A DNA stretch of 55,088 nt from Cloacimonetes bacterium UBA5284. Its GTDB lineage: Bacteria > Cloacimonadota > Cloacimonadia > Cloacimonadales > Cloacimonadaceae. Location: NCBI GenBank assembly GCA_002410505.1, contig DHSO01000006.1, positions 62,145 to 117,232 of the forward strand, read 5' to 3'. Shown here piece after piece: positions 41,469 through 50,262 of this stretch; position 1 is the stretch's first letter; each line of letters opens with the position of its first letter. The translations under genes were made by a program, and so were the position numbers. The notes under the pieces were generated by a model. The model worked only from the letters and a program-made list of their open reading frames with translations. It was not told the origin of the DNA and did not search any database.

Positions 41469-42628
41469 TTCTTCAGGCTGCTTCTGATCTCGTTCACACG
41501 ATGCTTATTGCGCTTGTACACATCGACCAACAAGGCCAGTGCCACGGCAAATACGAAGGCAATCAGGGTGGATATGATACAGATTATCGCACGTTTGGGA
41601 TAATCCCGCCGTCCGGCCAGCCGCGGAGAATCCAGAATCTCGATGGTGGGCATGTCTTTCAATTCTGATAGGCGCGCAGCTTCATACTGAGGATAGAGAT
41701 ATTCATACAAAGTACGGTTGATCTCCATGTTCATTTCCAGACGCAGGTGATCGGCACTTACCTGCGGCAATTTGCCCATATCCAACAGATACTCCGGAGT
41801 ATTCTTGTTCTCTTCCAGGTCCCGGATCTGCCTCTGGATACTGTTTCTGCGCAATATTGCTGCCTGCATCACAGGGCTGGATTCACCGTAATTTGCCTTT
41901 GCCATCTCCAGCTCTATCTCTGCCTTCATACCTTCAGCGATGAGATCGGTATAAGCACTTATAATCGCTTTTCCCTGTGCATCCAGATGCACCACCTTAC
42001 TGCTTTCACCCATTTTTTGGCCCAGCGCTATCAGCGAATCCAGACTGGCTTCCACCTCTTGCACTCTGCCTTGCAGAAACTGCCGGTTCAGCTTGCCCTG
42101 GGTTACTCTCTGTTCCCGGTTGTATTGATCCAGCTTCTGTAAAAGGTAATTCACCATATCCAAAGAGAGCTGTTTATCCTTGGAACTCATTTTGATAGAG
42201 ATCAATCCGCTGGCATCGTCATAGCCCGCAGAAAGCATTTTGGCTCTCAGCTTCTCGATGGCATCATCCAAATTCCGGAGGCTGTCGGCATGAGTCAACT
42301 TAAAGTAATCTATGAGCTTAAACTCTCGGATGAGATCTTCGGCAAAAGTGCGGGACCTAAGAACCGTAATCAGGTTCTCGGCTTTGTTTGAACCGGTGGA
42401 TCCCAGCAAACTGGATGCAACCCCGGAGAGGCCGGGAATGTCTATAGGCAAGGCACTTGCTTGATCTCCCACAGAGAAGAAACTTGCTTTGGAACTGTAG
42501 ATTTGCGGGGTCAGTAAGCTGAAGATTACCGCGGCAATGGCAACCACCACCACAATTGAGATGATCAGCTTGCGGTTTTCCGCCATGATCCGCAGCAATT
42601 CAAAGATATCGAAGTTCTTGTGTTCCAT
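41465..42628 (-). CDS. Wzz/GumC-type polysaccharide chain-length determinant protein
   Basis: A 387-residue inner-membrane protein with transmembrane helices near both ends (KLIISIVVVVAIAAVIFSLL near 18-38 and ICIISTLIAFVFAVALALL near 345-365). Between them lies a long periplasmic coiled-coil region. YSSKASF after helix 1 and the SPRLAGRRDYPKR stretch before helix 2 are typical of Wzz/BY-kinase adaptor proteins that control O-antigen or capsule length. There is no fused tyrosine kinase. It follows a secreted glycosidase-like gene by 9 bp. No glycosyltransferases are in the window. Confidence 0.88.
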   Translation of the reverse strand: MEHKNFDIFELLRIMAENRKLIISIVVVVAIAAVIFSLLTPQIYSSKASFFSVGDQASALPIDIPGLSGVASSLLGSTGSNKAENLITVLRSRTFAEDLIREFKLIDYFKLTHADSLRNLDDAIEKLRAKMLSAGYDDASGLISIKMSSKDKQLSLDMVNYLLQKLDQYNREQRVTQGKLNRQFLQGRVQEVEASLDSLIALGQKMGESSKVVHLDAQGKAIISAYTDLIAEGMKAEIELEMAKANYGESSPVMQAAILRRNSIQRQIRDLEENKNTPEYLLDMGKLPQVSADHLRLEMNMEINRTLYEYLYPQYEAARLSELKDMPTIEILDSPRLAGRRDYPKRAIICIISTLIAFVFAVALALLVDVYKRNKHRVNEIRSSLKK

Positions 42629-42637
42629 GAATATTCC

Positions 42638-45151
42638 TTAATCTATGCAAAGCAATCTTTTGAGGAAGGACTTTTTCGCTTGAGGCTGTTTCAGTACCCT
42701 GGCTTCATCATCCTGCTTGATGCTTACATTCTTTTCCTTTAAGTTTCCCAATATCACAAGCTCAGAATCTCCCTGCAAGTCCATATTTCCTGCCAGAACC
42801 ACATAGGTGTTTTCCGGTGCGATGAGGCGTGCTCCGGGCAAAAGAGTCACGGTGGCATCCTTGCTCATTTTTAGTTTCGCATATTTCTGCAGGCTTACAT
42901 CATCAGCGACCACTGTTTCTCCTTTCACGGTAAGCAGGCCCTCCACTTTTGCCGGCAGAGTGTTTACCAATTTTAGCAATTTGGCTTCGCCGGCGGGGAT
43001 TTCGATGCTGCATATCCCGTCCTGAATATGGTACAACATATTATCAAAAGGATCCAGCAAACCTATATGCTCTGTATAGCCCTTGATGTTCCGATCCAGA
43101 GTGATGTTCAGCATTTGCGGATCTGCCTGCGTGTAATAGCGGTCATATTCTTCCGGGGGCACAAGGTCTTCGTTCAATCCATCACCGGCTTTAAAATAGT
43201 CTCCGCGCCGATTCACCAGCATCAGATAGGGTGTCTTGTCCTCGTCCACATAGTATCCGCATTGGATGTATCCGCTATATGGCACGCCTGCTTGATCTTT
43301 CACATACATCGCTTTGATGGGGATGGATTTGGGAATGGCTTTCGTTTTGTTTTGTTCCGTCATGATCGTACCGGCATCCAGCCATTCTTTGTCCTTCAGT
43401 ATGCTGCCATACAGGTGCACCTTTGGATTGGAGTGTTTGATGGCATCCATGGTGTGCATATCTGGCACCGGAGGCATATACTTGCCGTTTTTCATGCGGG
43501 CAGCTATACCCACATAGTCTCCGGAACCATCCTCGGCTTGGAAGGACTGCACACGATAGTGCAGCACGCCATCCGGCTGATATACCAGAGGCAGATAGAG
43601 TAGAGCTTTTTGCGTGGCATAGGGTGGCAGTATCCACTTGATCCAATAATCCGGATTCCCCTTTGCCCACCTGCCAAAAGCCTGCACAATCGGGTAAAAC
43701 TTACGCTCGGAATCCTCTTCACAATAGCGGACTCCCGCTTCATAGACCTGCAGCATATTTCTATCTAAAACATCCTGAATGAAGTCTCTGTCCTTCACTC
43801 CGGGACTAAAGCTATAACCCGGGATCAAGGGATAGATATCCGGCGCAAAGTTTCGGGGTTTTACCTCGCTCAGAAAGCCCAAAAGGTGATTGTAGCGGAT
43901 ATCGTTTTCCTTGTCCACCACGATGTTCATGTGCTGATAATCGTAGGTTGCGCTTATGATTTCGATATCTGCTTCCGCCATGATATCCATCAGCAGACGG
44001 TAACTGTTAAATTGTCCCTGAAACGGTTCGTCGAAGGCATAGAGCCCATTCACATTACCCTTACCTTTGCTGATCAATTCACGGGCCCGCCGGACAATCC
44101 TTTCCCGATAGGAGGAGTCCATGGTGCGCAATTCTCGGCTTAATTGATCTTCGATCTCCACATAGTCTAATTCCAGATTACAATTGCCCTGCCAATACAT
44201 GCGCGCGTTGAGGTTGTCCAGCACCATCAAAGTGGCATTCAGTTCTTTCAGTAAATTGGCATCTATCAGGTCTTTATAGGGTATCTTGACTACAAAATCC
44301 ACAAAGCCGTCTTTATCGCGGGAGCGCTCGTGATCTGCCACAGTATAGCTGATCTTTTGCGCACTGCCTTTGGGTGATCTTGCCATCAGAGGCGTAGCTT
44401 TGGCTGCAAAACCGGTCCCTTCCAATTCAAAGCCCAGCACTTCAAAACGTAGAAGTTCCGTATCCGGCTTTGCATCGGGGGCGATGTCCGATAGCTTGAA
44501 TCTATAGGTAATCCAGAAATAATCGTCTGCAAAAGCGGGAGGACTCTTTTGATACACATGAAAGGGATGCCCGAAACGCACGTAATAGCCGTTGATGTTG
44601 GGCCAACGATAGCGCAGATCGCCCATGGCATATCCTGCCTTGTCCTTGCCCCGAACGCTTCGCCACACATATCCGTTTGAAGCCTTGGAGTCTGTCGCCA
44701 CCGCTCCGGTGCGGGTGATGATATTATCATTGCGCGAAGCATACCAGAATCTCTGATCCTTGCCATCACCGGGATGCAGATCCTTTTCATCCAGATATTC
44801 CGCTTCAAATCTCTGATAACTCGATGTCGCCAGTGGCGTGATGGCGTAATGCCCATCGTCGGCAAGATCGTCGGAATAACCCCGATCTGTTATCCAGGCA
44901 TCGATCCCATATTTATCCAAGGTTGCCAGCAATCCTTCCAGATCTTTATCGTTCTTATTGGTTTCGATCACATTGCTATTGTAGCCCATCTCTTGCATAT
45001 AACGGCTCAGCAATTCTTTGTGTTCAAAAAAGAAGGGAAAACTATTGGTGATATAGGAATAAGTACCTATCATAAATTCGTCTGAATGCTTTGCCCCCAA
45101 TTGCAGACAGAGCACCAGTAGCAGCAGAATTATCCGGTAAGATCGTCTCAT
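42638..45151 (-). CDS. secreted protein with glycoside-hydrolase-like barrel, function unknown
   Basis: An 837-residue protein with a signal peptide (MRRSYRIILLLLVLCLQLGA). Residues about 25-95 look like the first strands and helices of a TIM barrel. A beta-rich insertion (about 105-335) follows, then barrel-like sequence resumes with GLYAFDEPFQG near 369-379, where the acidic DEP could be catalytic. Later parts include YPLIPGYSFSPGVKDRDF and a C-terminal beta region (about 700-800). I do not recognise a defined family. The position next to a Wzz-like gene suggests polysaccharide processing, by inference only. Confidence 0.6.
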   Translation of the reverse strand: MRRSYRIILLLLVLCLQLGAKHSDEFMIGTYSYITNSFPFFFEHKELLSRYMQEMGYNSNVIETNKNDKDLEGLLATLDKYGIDAWITDRGYSDDLADDGHYAITPLATSSYQRFEAEYLDEKDLHPGDGKDQRFWYASRNDNIITRTGAVATDSKASNGYVWRSVRGKDKAGYAMGDLRYRWPNINGYYVRFGHPFHVYQKSPPAFADDYFWITYRFKLSDIAPDAKPDTELLRFEVLGFELEGTGFAAKATPLMARSPKGSAQKISYTVADHERSRDKDGFVDFVVKIPYKDLIDANLLKELNATLMVLDNLNARMYWQGNCNLELDYVEIEDQLSRELRTMDSSYRERIVRRARELISKGKGNVNGLYAFDEPFQGQFNSYRLLMDIMAEADIEIISATYDYQHMNIVVDKENDIRYNHLLGFLSEVKPRNFAPDIYPLIPGYSFSPGVKDRDFIQDVLDRNMLQVYEAGVRYCEEDSERKFYPIVQAFGRWAKGNPDYWIKWILPPYATQKALLYLPLVYQPDGVLHYRVQSFQAEDGSGDYVGIAARMKNGKYMPPVPDMHTMDAIKHSNPKVHLYGSILKDKEWLDAGTIMTEQNKTKAIPKSIPIKAMYVKDQAGVPYSGYIQCGYYVDEDKTPYLMLVNRRGDYFKAGDGLNEDLVPPEEYDRYYTQADPQMLNITLDRNIKGYTEHIGLLDPFDNMLYHIQDGICSIEIPAGEAKLLKLVNTLPAKVEGLLTVKGETVVADDVSLQKYAKLKMSKDATVTLLPGARLIAPENTYVVLAGNMDLQGDSELVILGNLKEKNVSIKQDDEARVLKQPQAKKSFLKRLLCID

Positions 45152-45213
45152 ATCATCTCCGATGGTCTATGTTGGTTAATAAACATCCGTTTACATATTA
45201 TCACGTTATTTTG

Positions 45214-46473
45214 CTACACCTTCAGTTCCATCCAGGGCTTCAGCACATCCGGAATCCGCAAACTGCCATCGGCATGTTGATAGCTTTCCAAAAGCGCGAT
45301 CATCAGCCTGGGCGTGGCCAAACCACTGCCATTGAGGGTGTGAGGATGACGCATCTTGCCATCGGCATCTTTGTAGCGAATATTAGCGCGGCGAGCCTGA
45401 AACTCGCCAAAATTGCTTACTGAAGACACTTCCAGGTATTTCCCGCTGCCTGCCGCCCACACTTCCAGATCGTAGGTCTTTTCACTGGCAAAACTGAGGT
45501 CGCCGGTGCAAAGCGATACCACCCTATAGTGTAATCCAAAGGCTTTCAAAATGTCTTCGGCATCATGCAGCATTTCTTCCAATGCGGCTTCGGAATTTTC
45601 GGGCTCCACAAAGCGCACCATTTCCACCTTGTTGAACTGATGTAAGCGCTGCAAACCACGGGTATCTTTGCCATAGCTGCCCGCTTCCCGACGAAAGCAG
45701 GGAGTGTAGGCCACATACTTTTGGGGGAGATCTTTGTAAGACAGCACTTCGTCGGCATAGATGTTTGTTACCGGTACCTCAGCAGTGGGAATCAAAAAAA
45801 GATCGTCTTCACTGATGTGATACATATCGTCTTCCAATTTCGGCAGTTGCCCTGTTCCGGTCATGGTCTTGCGATTTACGACAAGCGGCACCATCAATTC
45901 TGTATAACCGTGTTTTTGCAGATGGTATTCCAGCATATAGTTGATCAGCGCGCGTTCCATTTTGGCACCAAATCCGGTATAGATGGGAAAGCCGCTGCCG
46001 GATATCTTGGCTCCACGGGAAAGATCCAGCATTTGGTTCATGTTTGCTATATCCAGATGATCTTTGGGCTCAAAATCAAACCTTGGCGCTTCACCTTCAT
46101 GGCGAATAACTTCGTTGAGGGATTCATCCCTGCCTATCGGCACTGACGGATGCGGGATATTGGGGATGGTGAGCAACCGCGCTTCCACTTCAGTATTCAC
46201 GGCATTCAAATCCGCCTGAATGGCTTTGATCTCTTCGGCCACTTTCGCCATCCGGGCAAGCTCTTCGGAGGCATCTTCGCGGGCTCGTTTCTTCTGGGCG
46301 ATTATCTGAGAAACAGAATTTTGCCTGGCTTTCAATTGATCAAAATCATACTGCAATTTGCGACGCTTTTCATCCGTAACCAAAAGCAGATCCAGATCGG
46401 CTTTTTCATTTTTGTTTACAATCGCGTTGCGCACCACATCCGGATTTGCCCGGATATACTTCAAATCTATCAT
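45214..46473 (-). CDS. serS: seryl-tRNA synthetase
   Basis: A 419-residue class II synthetase. It has the N-terminal coiled-coil tRNA arm (about 30-105), MIDLKYIRANPDVVRNAI at the start, and motif 2 PCFRREAGSYGKDTRGLQRLHQFNKVEMV. The motif 3 region has HTLNGSGLATPRLMIALLE. Its ATG overlaps the tpiA stop (ATGA), so tpiA and serS are coupled. The 62-bp gap to the next gene shows no terminator. Confidence 0.97.
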   Translation of the reverse strand: MIDLKYIRANPDVVRNAIVNKNEKADLDLLLVTDEKRRKLQYDFDQLKARQNSVSQIIAQKKRAREDASEELARMAKVAEEIKAIQADLNAVNTEVEARLLTIPNIPHPSVPIGRDESLNEVIRHEGEAPRFDFEPKDHLDIANMNQMLDLSRGAKISGSGFPIYTGFGAKMERALINYMLEYHLQKHGYTELMVPLVVNRKTMTGTGQLPKLEDDMYHISEDDLFLIPTAEVPVTNIYADEVLSYKDLPQKYVAYTPCFRREAGSYGKDTRGLQRLHQFNKVEMVRFVEPENSEAALEEMLHDAEDILKAFGLHYRVVSLCTGDLSFASEKTYDLEVWAAGSGKYLEVSSVSNFGEFQARRANIRYKDADGKMRHPHTLNGSGLATPRLMIALLESYQHADGSLRIPDVLKPWMELKV

Positions 46474-47255
46474 TTGTTGTGCTCCATATCATATTTTTGG
46501 GCAATTTCCACCATTTTCACGAAAGCATCGGCCTTCAACGCCGCTCCACCGATCAAACCACCATCGATATCCGGCATATTGAGCAATTCCTCGATGTTCT
46601 CGGGCTTCACACTGCCACCATACAGAATGCATAACGATTCCGCTAAGTGCTCGCTATACTGAACGGACAGCCACTTACGAATGAGCGCGTGAACTTCCTG
46701 GGCCTGGGCGCCACTGGCTGTGCGGCCTGTACCAATCGCCCAAACCGGTTCGTAAGCTATGATCAGTTCTTTGCCACTGTAGAGATTGATCTGGTGCAAG
46801 CATCCGGTCAATTGTTCTTTGATCACTTTCGCTGTGATTCCGGCATCGCGCTGTTCCAGAGTCTCACCTATGCAAAGAATGGGAACAATTTTCTGCAACA
46901 TCAACTTTTCAGCTTTTTCCCGCACGATCTCATTGCTTTCTGCGTGATAGGCTCGCCGTTCGGAATGCCCCACAATGCAATAGGGCAATTGCAACGATGC
47001 CAGCATGGAGGCAGAAACCTCACCTGTAAAAGCGCCATCGTCATGCACACTCACATCTTGGGCAGCCACTTTCACCGGACTGTTCTCAAATTCTCTTTGT
47101 AGCACCGCCAAAAAAGGATAAGCAGGCGCTATGATCGGTATCACCTTTGCCCCATCATTACTTCGCAACACTCCGGTTAGCTCCCGGGAAAACTTCTTTG
47201 AGTCATCTAAACCCTTATGCATCTTCCAATTGCCGGCTATTATTAGTTCTCGCAC
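46470..47255 (-). CDS. tpiA: triosephosphate isomerase
   Basis: A 261-residue enzyme interconverting dihydroxyacetone phosphate and glyceraldehyde-3-phosphate. It has IIAGNWKMHKG with the catalytic Lys, the catalytic His in YCIVGHSERR, catalytic Glu in AYEPVWAIGTGRTAS, and the phosphate loop ILYGGSVKPEN and GGLIGGAAL. I choose the GTG at 47255 because GAGGTG lies at the right distance; a GTG two codons earlier would overlap that site. A TTGACG lies at 47312-47317. Confidence 0.97.
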   Translation of the reverse strand: MRELIIAGNWKMHKGLDDSKKFSRELTGVLRSNDGAKVIPIIAPAYPFLAVLQREFENSPVKVAAQDVSVHDDGAFTGEVSASMLASLQLPYCIVGHSERRAYHAESNEIVREKAEKLMLQKIVPILCIGETLEQRDAGITAKVIKEQLTGCLHQINLYSGKELIIAYEPVWAIGTGRTASGAQAQEVHALIRKWLSVQYSEHLAESLCILYGGSVKPENIEELLNMPDIDGGLIGGAALKADAFVKMVEIAQKYDMEHNK

Positions 47256-47495
47256 GTTCACCTCTGAATACTTTTATTCTTATGTATACCAGTTTGAAAA
47301 AGGAGAAGATACGTCAAGATTTTTTCCACATGCAAAGCCAGATACCCCGGAAAACTCAGGAGTTGCCAATGCCACCCCCCCCCACTTGATGCAAGCAGTG
47401 TCAAAGCGGATGAAAAGAACAAGGGATCGCAGCGCAAGGCCGATACTGCATAACAGAGAATTAAAAGCCAACTGTTAAAAATATACAGATTCTAT

Positions 47496-47524
47496 TAGGC
47501 AATTTCCGTTTTACACATTATAAT
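47496..47524 (+). promoter_or_regulatory. promoter candidate for the Ppx/GppA gene
   Basis: TAGGCA (47496-47501) and a perfect TATAAT (47519-47524) are separated by 17 bp on the plus strand, 19 bp upstream of the ATG. The transcript would have a very short leader containing the GGGGGT ribosome-binding site. The 280-bp gap between tpiA and this gene is divergent and otherwise holds no gene. Confidence 0.5.
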
Positions 47525-47542
47525 CTAAAGTATGGGGGTATC

Positions 47543-48451
47543 ATGAAACGAAAAAATGACACAAACGTTTTGATCGAATTTGGTTCAAACACTGCTAAAG
47601 TATATTCCTGCAGTGCATTGAAAAGCACAGACGCTTGCTTTTATCGCTTACCCTTACGACTGGCATCACAACTCAACAGCTCACAAATGCTTTCCGAAAA
47701 AGGGATCAAATCCATTTTGGACACTATCGCTGATGTAAAACAACGCTTTACAAACAACGACCAGATCCGGTTGATTGGAACAGAGGCCTTACGCAGAGCC
47801 AAAAACAGTGCCGCCGTCCAACAGCGGATAGCAGAGCAATTCGGGCTAAACCTGCGCATCCTCTCCTGGCAGGAAGAAGCAGAAGCAGCATATCGCGGAG
47901 TGCTGGGTACAGCGGGAGCCTCAGGCCGTATTATCTGCTTCGACATCGGCGGCTCCAGCACAGAAATCATCCAGGGCAAAGACAAAAAGATAGAGCGTAG
48001 CAAAAGCTTCCCCGTGGGCGCAGTGGATCTTAGCCGGAAATTCATCCGAAAACAACCCCTCACGCAGTGTATGTATACAGCGCTTAATATGGAATTGGAA
48101 CGGAAACTGGTATGGAAGAACAATCTGCAGCTAAAGTTGCTGGGTAGCGGCGGTGCTGTATACACCTGTGCCATGGTAGCACTGATGCACGCAGGTAAGA
48201 GCGAAAGTGAAGCTCTGAAGGAGATCGACGGCTCTACTTTGCGCAGAAGTGAGATAATAAGGCAAGAACAAAGCTATCGCGCGCTCACTCTGGAACAAAT
48301 TCGCCAGATTCCCGGTATGGATCCCTCGCGTGTGGACATCATCCTGCCTGCTGTGATGATCATCCGCAGGATCATGGAAAACACTCGGGAATACAGCTTT
48401 ATAGTAAGCACCCGGGGTGTGTGGCAGGGGATTATGTTTGCAAACAGATAA
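47543..48451 (+). CDS. Ppx/GppA-family phosphatase
   Basis: A 302-residue exopolyphosphatase/pppGpp phosphatase-type protein of the ASKHA fold, and the only confident plus-strand gene here. N-terminal VLIEFGSNTAKVYSC carries the first phosphate loop. GTEALRRAKNS, then SWQEEAEAAYRGVLG and CFDIGGSSTEIIQGK give the second loop and catalytic Glu. IPGMDPSRVDIILPAVMIIRRIME is the conserved C-terminal run. The short length matches the catalytic core without the extra C-terminal domain of E. coli Ppx. It may act on polyphosphate or (p)ppGpp. Confidence 0.92.
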   Translation: MKRKNDTNVLIEFGSNTAKVYSCSALKSTDACFYRLPLRLASQLNSSQMLSEKGIKSILDTIADVKQRFTNNDQIRLIGTEALRRAKNSAAVQQRIAEQFGLNLRILSWQEEAEAAYRGVLGTAGASGRIICFDIGGSSTEIIQGKDKKIERSKSFPVGAVDLSRKFIRKQPLTQCMYTALNMELERKLVWKNNLQLKLLGSGGAVYTCAMVALMHAGKSESEALKEIDGSTLRRSEIIRQEQSYRALTLEQIRQIPGMDPSRVDIILPAVMIIRRIMENTREYSFIVSTRGVWQGIMFANR

Positions 48452-48468
48452 GTCCGGAATAAACAAAA

Positions 48469-48499
48469 GGATCTCACACCGCGTATATATGTGAGATCC
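48469..48499 (+). terminator. hairpin after the Ppx/GppA gene
   Basis: GGATCTCAC (48469-48477) and GTGAGATCC (48491-48499) form a perfect 9-bp stem 18 bases past the stop codon. Only CTTATCT follows, so it may be a weak terminator or a bidirectional one for the converging genes. Confidence 0.6.
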
Positions 48500-48591
48500 C
48501 TTATCTAAGGTCCGGCCATTCTTACTTGATGACCGTAGCCAGACATCCCCATATCAACCCCCATCCTAGTGCTTGCCTTGCTTTGTCCAGC

Positions 48592-48697
48592 CCCCGGCCT
48601 ACAGACCGCACACTCTCGCCAAACAAATCTTGCAATTTGTTGAAACACATCATCGATGTGGGCCTAAAAACTCCATTAGGATGCCCCGGCCTACAGA
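48592..48697 (+). repeat. direct repeat CCCCGGCCTACAGA, two copies
   Basis: The 14-mer ccccggcctacaga occurs at 48592-48605 and 48684-48697, 92 bp apart. Just before the second copy lies attaggatgcccc, the reverse complement of a 13-mer at 14168-14180. This suggests degraded members of a dispersed repeat family. Confidence 0.65.
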
Positions 48698-48785
48698 TCC
48701 TACGACCTTCCGACAGCCCCTCAGAACAATCTGCCTTGCAACATCACAATAAAAAGCCAATGCCGAAAGCAAATGTACTATTATC

Positions 48786-48804
48786 TGGCGCATGATTTGC
48801 GCCA
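48786..48804. promoter_or_regulatory. palindrome with sigma-54-like GG-N10-GC spacing
   Basis: TGGCGCA, TGATT, TGCGCCA is a 7-bp inverted repeat. On the plus strand it also reads TGGC, then TTGC at the -24/-12 spacing of sigma-54 promoters (GG at 48787-48788, GC at 48799-48800). On the minus strand the same spacing holds. No gene follows in either direction, so it is only a candidate. Confidence 0.25.
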
Positions 48805-48867
48805 ATGATTATATATTTCTTAATGCAATGATACACAAAGGATTGCAAGGATACAGCAATTATCTAT

Positions 48868-48884
48868 GTGGTAAATACTACCAC
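48868..48884 (-). terminator. stem downstream of the sigma-54 activator gene
   Basis: GTGGTA, AATAC, TACCAC forms a 6-bp stem about 45 bases past the stop of the NtrC-family gene. ATAGATAATTG follows on the minus strand, so any terminator activity would be weak. Confidence 0.35.
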
Positions 48885-48927
48885 GCGAAAGACGCAGTTG
48901 GAGGATCAACAGTGCCCTGAAAGGCTA

Positions 48928-50262
48928 CTATTTACTCTGAATTTCGATGCCCAGAGAGTTGATTTTCTTACTTAAATTGGATTTATCCATCTGGAGGTAA
49001 TTGGCTGCGCGAGTGATGCTTCCATCGTGAATCAGCAGAATCTTTTCCAGATAGTTGCGCTCAAATTGCCGCACTGTCTCGCGATATGTGGTTGGAATGT
49101 CATCCAGCTCAGGGTATTCTGTGGTAAAATCTACTACAGTCAGGGTCTCAGATTGAGAGAATACCACCGCACGCTCCACCCAGTTTTTCAATTCCCGTAC
49201 ATTACCCGGATAATCCTGTTCATACAGCCAGGCAGCGGCAGATGGAGTAATTATCTTTGGAGCAATATTGTGGCGCGTGCAGAAGCTGTTTACGAAGTAA
49301 TCCGCCAGCAGAATGATGTCGTCCCGATGCTTGCGCAAGGGCGGAATGTCTATTGTGATAGTGCTGATACGATAATATAGGTCATCCCGGAAGCTTCCGT
49401 TATCAATCATGCTGATCAGGTTTTTGTTCGAGGCGCTGATGATGCGGGTAGAGACCTTGTGGGGGTTGCCTCCCAGGGTTTGGATTTCCTGTTCGGAGAT
49501 TACTCGTAGCAGCTTTGCCTGAACCTCCATGGGCAATTCCGCGATTTCATCCAAAAAGATGCTACTGCCCTGAGCATATTCAAAATAGCCTTTGTGTGAA
49601 CTGATCGCTCCGGTGAATGCACCCTTTTCATAGCCAAACAATTCTGCTTCAAACAGTTCACGGGGGATGGAGGCGCAATTGATGGTTACCATGTTCTTTG
49701 TATTGAAATCGGACAGGCGATGTATTGCAGCTGCTGCCAGTTCTTTGCCCACACCTGTTTCGCCGCAGATCAATACCGGATTGTCGAAGCGGGCGGCTTT
49801 GATAATAGCGTCAAAAACCTGCTGCATAGGCTCGGATGAGCCGATCATTCCGATCGAAGAAAGCTGAAGTCCTCGTAAATTCCTACGCATCAGAATACTG
49901 TCCTTAAGCCGTTCCAGGCGTATAATGAGATGTTCTTTGGCGAGGGGTTTTTCGATGAAATCTGTGGCTCCATATTTGATGGCATTCACGGCATCCGGAA
50001 TGTGCCCTGCGCCGGAGATCATCAATACAGGCAGCTCCGGATAACGTTCATGCAGCTCTTCCAACATGGTAAAACCGTCTTGCAGAGCGGGAAAACACAT
50101 GTCTTGCATCACGATATCGAAGCTGTATTTATCCAAAACCTCTTGGGCTTCATCGATGTCGGAGGCAGAGTGGACAATGTAACCTTCATCGCGCAGCAGG
50201 TTCCCGGTCAGTTTGCAAAAGATGCTGTCGTCATCAGCGATAAGAATGCGGATCCTATTCAT
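48928..50262 (-). CDS. NtrC-family sigma-54-dependent response regulator
   Basis: A 444-residue activator. The receiver domain (1-120) has IADDD and the phospho-acceptor Asp in IVMQDMCFP. The AAA+ domain (about 140-370) has Walker A GETGVGKE, the sigma-54 contact loop EKGAFTGA, and Walker B IFLDEIAEL. The C-terminus has a Fis-type helix-turn-helix (TRAANYLQMDKSNLSKKINSLGI). It activates sigma-54 RNA polymerase from enhancer-like sites. The ATG overlaps the upstream kinase gene by 8 bp with AAGGAG, so the pair is a cognate two-component system. Confidence 0.96.
   Translation of the reverse strand: MNRIRILIADDDSIFCKLTGNLLRDEGYIVHSASDIDEAQEVLDKYSFDIVMQDMCFPALQDGFTMLEELHERYPELPVLMISGAGHIPDAVNAIKYGATDFIEKPLAKEHLIIRLERLKDSILMRRNLRGLQLSSIGMIGSSEPMQQVFDAIIKAARFDNPVLICGETGVGKELAAAAIHRLSDFNTKNMVTINCASIPRELFEAELFGYEKGAFTGAISSHKGYFEYAQGSSIFLDEIAELPMEVQAKLLRVISEQEIQTLGGNPHKVSTRIISASNKNLISMIDNGSFRDDLYYRISTITIDIPPLRKHRDDIILLADYFVNSFCTRHNIAPKIITPSAAAWLYEQDYPGNVRELKNWVERAVVFSQSETLTVVDFTTEYPELDDIPTTYRETVRQFERNYLEKILLIHDGSITRAANYLQMDKSNLSKKINSLGIEIQSK

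Larger units (their letters stand above)
48452..48927. other. 476-bp gene-free interval with several inverted and direct repeats
   Basis: I see no credible gene between the Ppx/GppA stop and the sigma-54 activator stop. An 89-codon plus-strand frame has repeat-like, low-quality translation. The interval contains a hairpin at 48469-48499, a direct repeat at 48592 and 48684, a palindrome with sigma-54 promoter spacing at 48786-48804, and a stem at 48868-48884. Confidence 0.7.

Noticed and set aside
48526..48795. 89-codon plus-strand frame after the Ppx/GppA gene
   Set aside because: It spans direct repeats, has no ribosome-binding site and no protein-like pattern.
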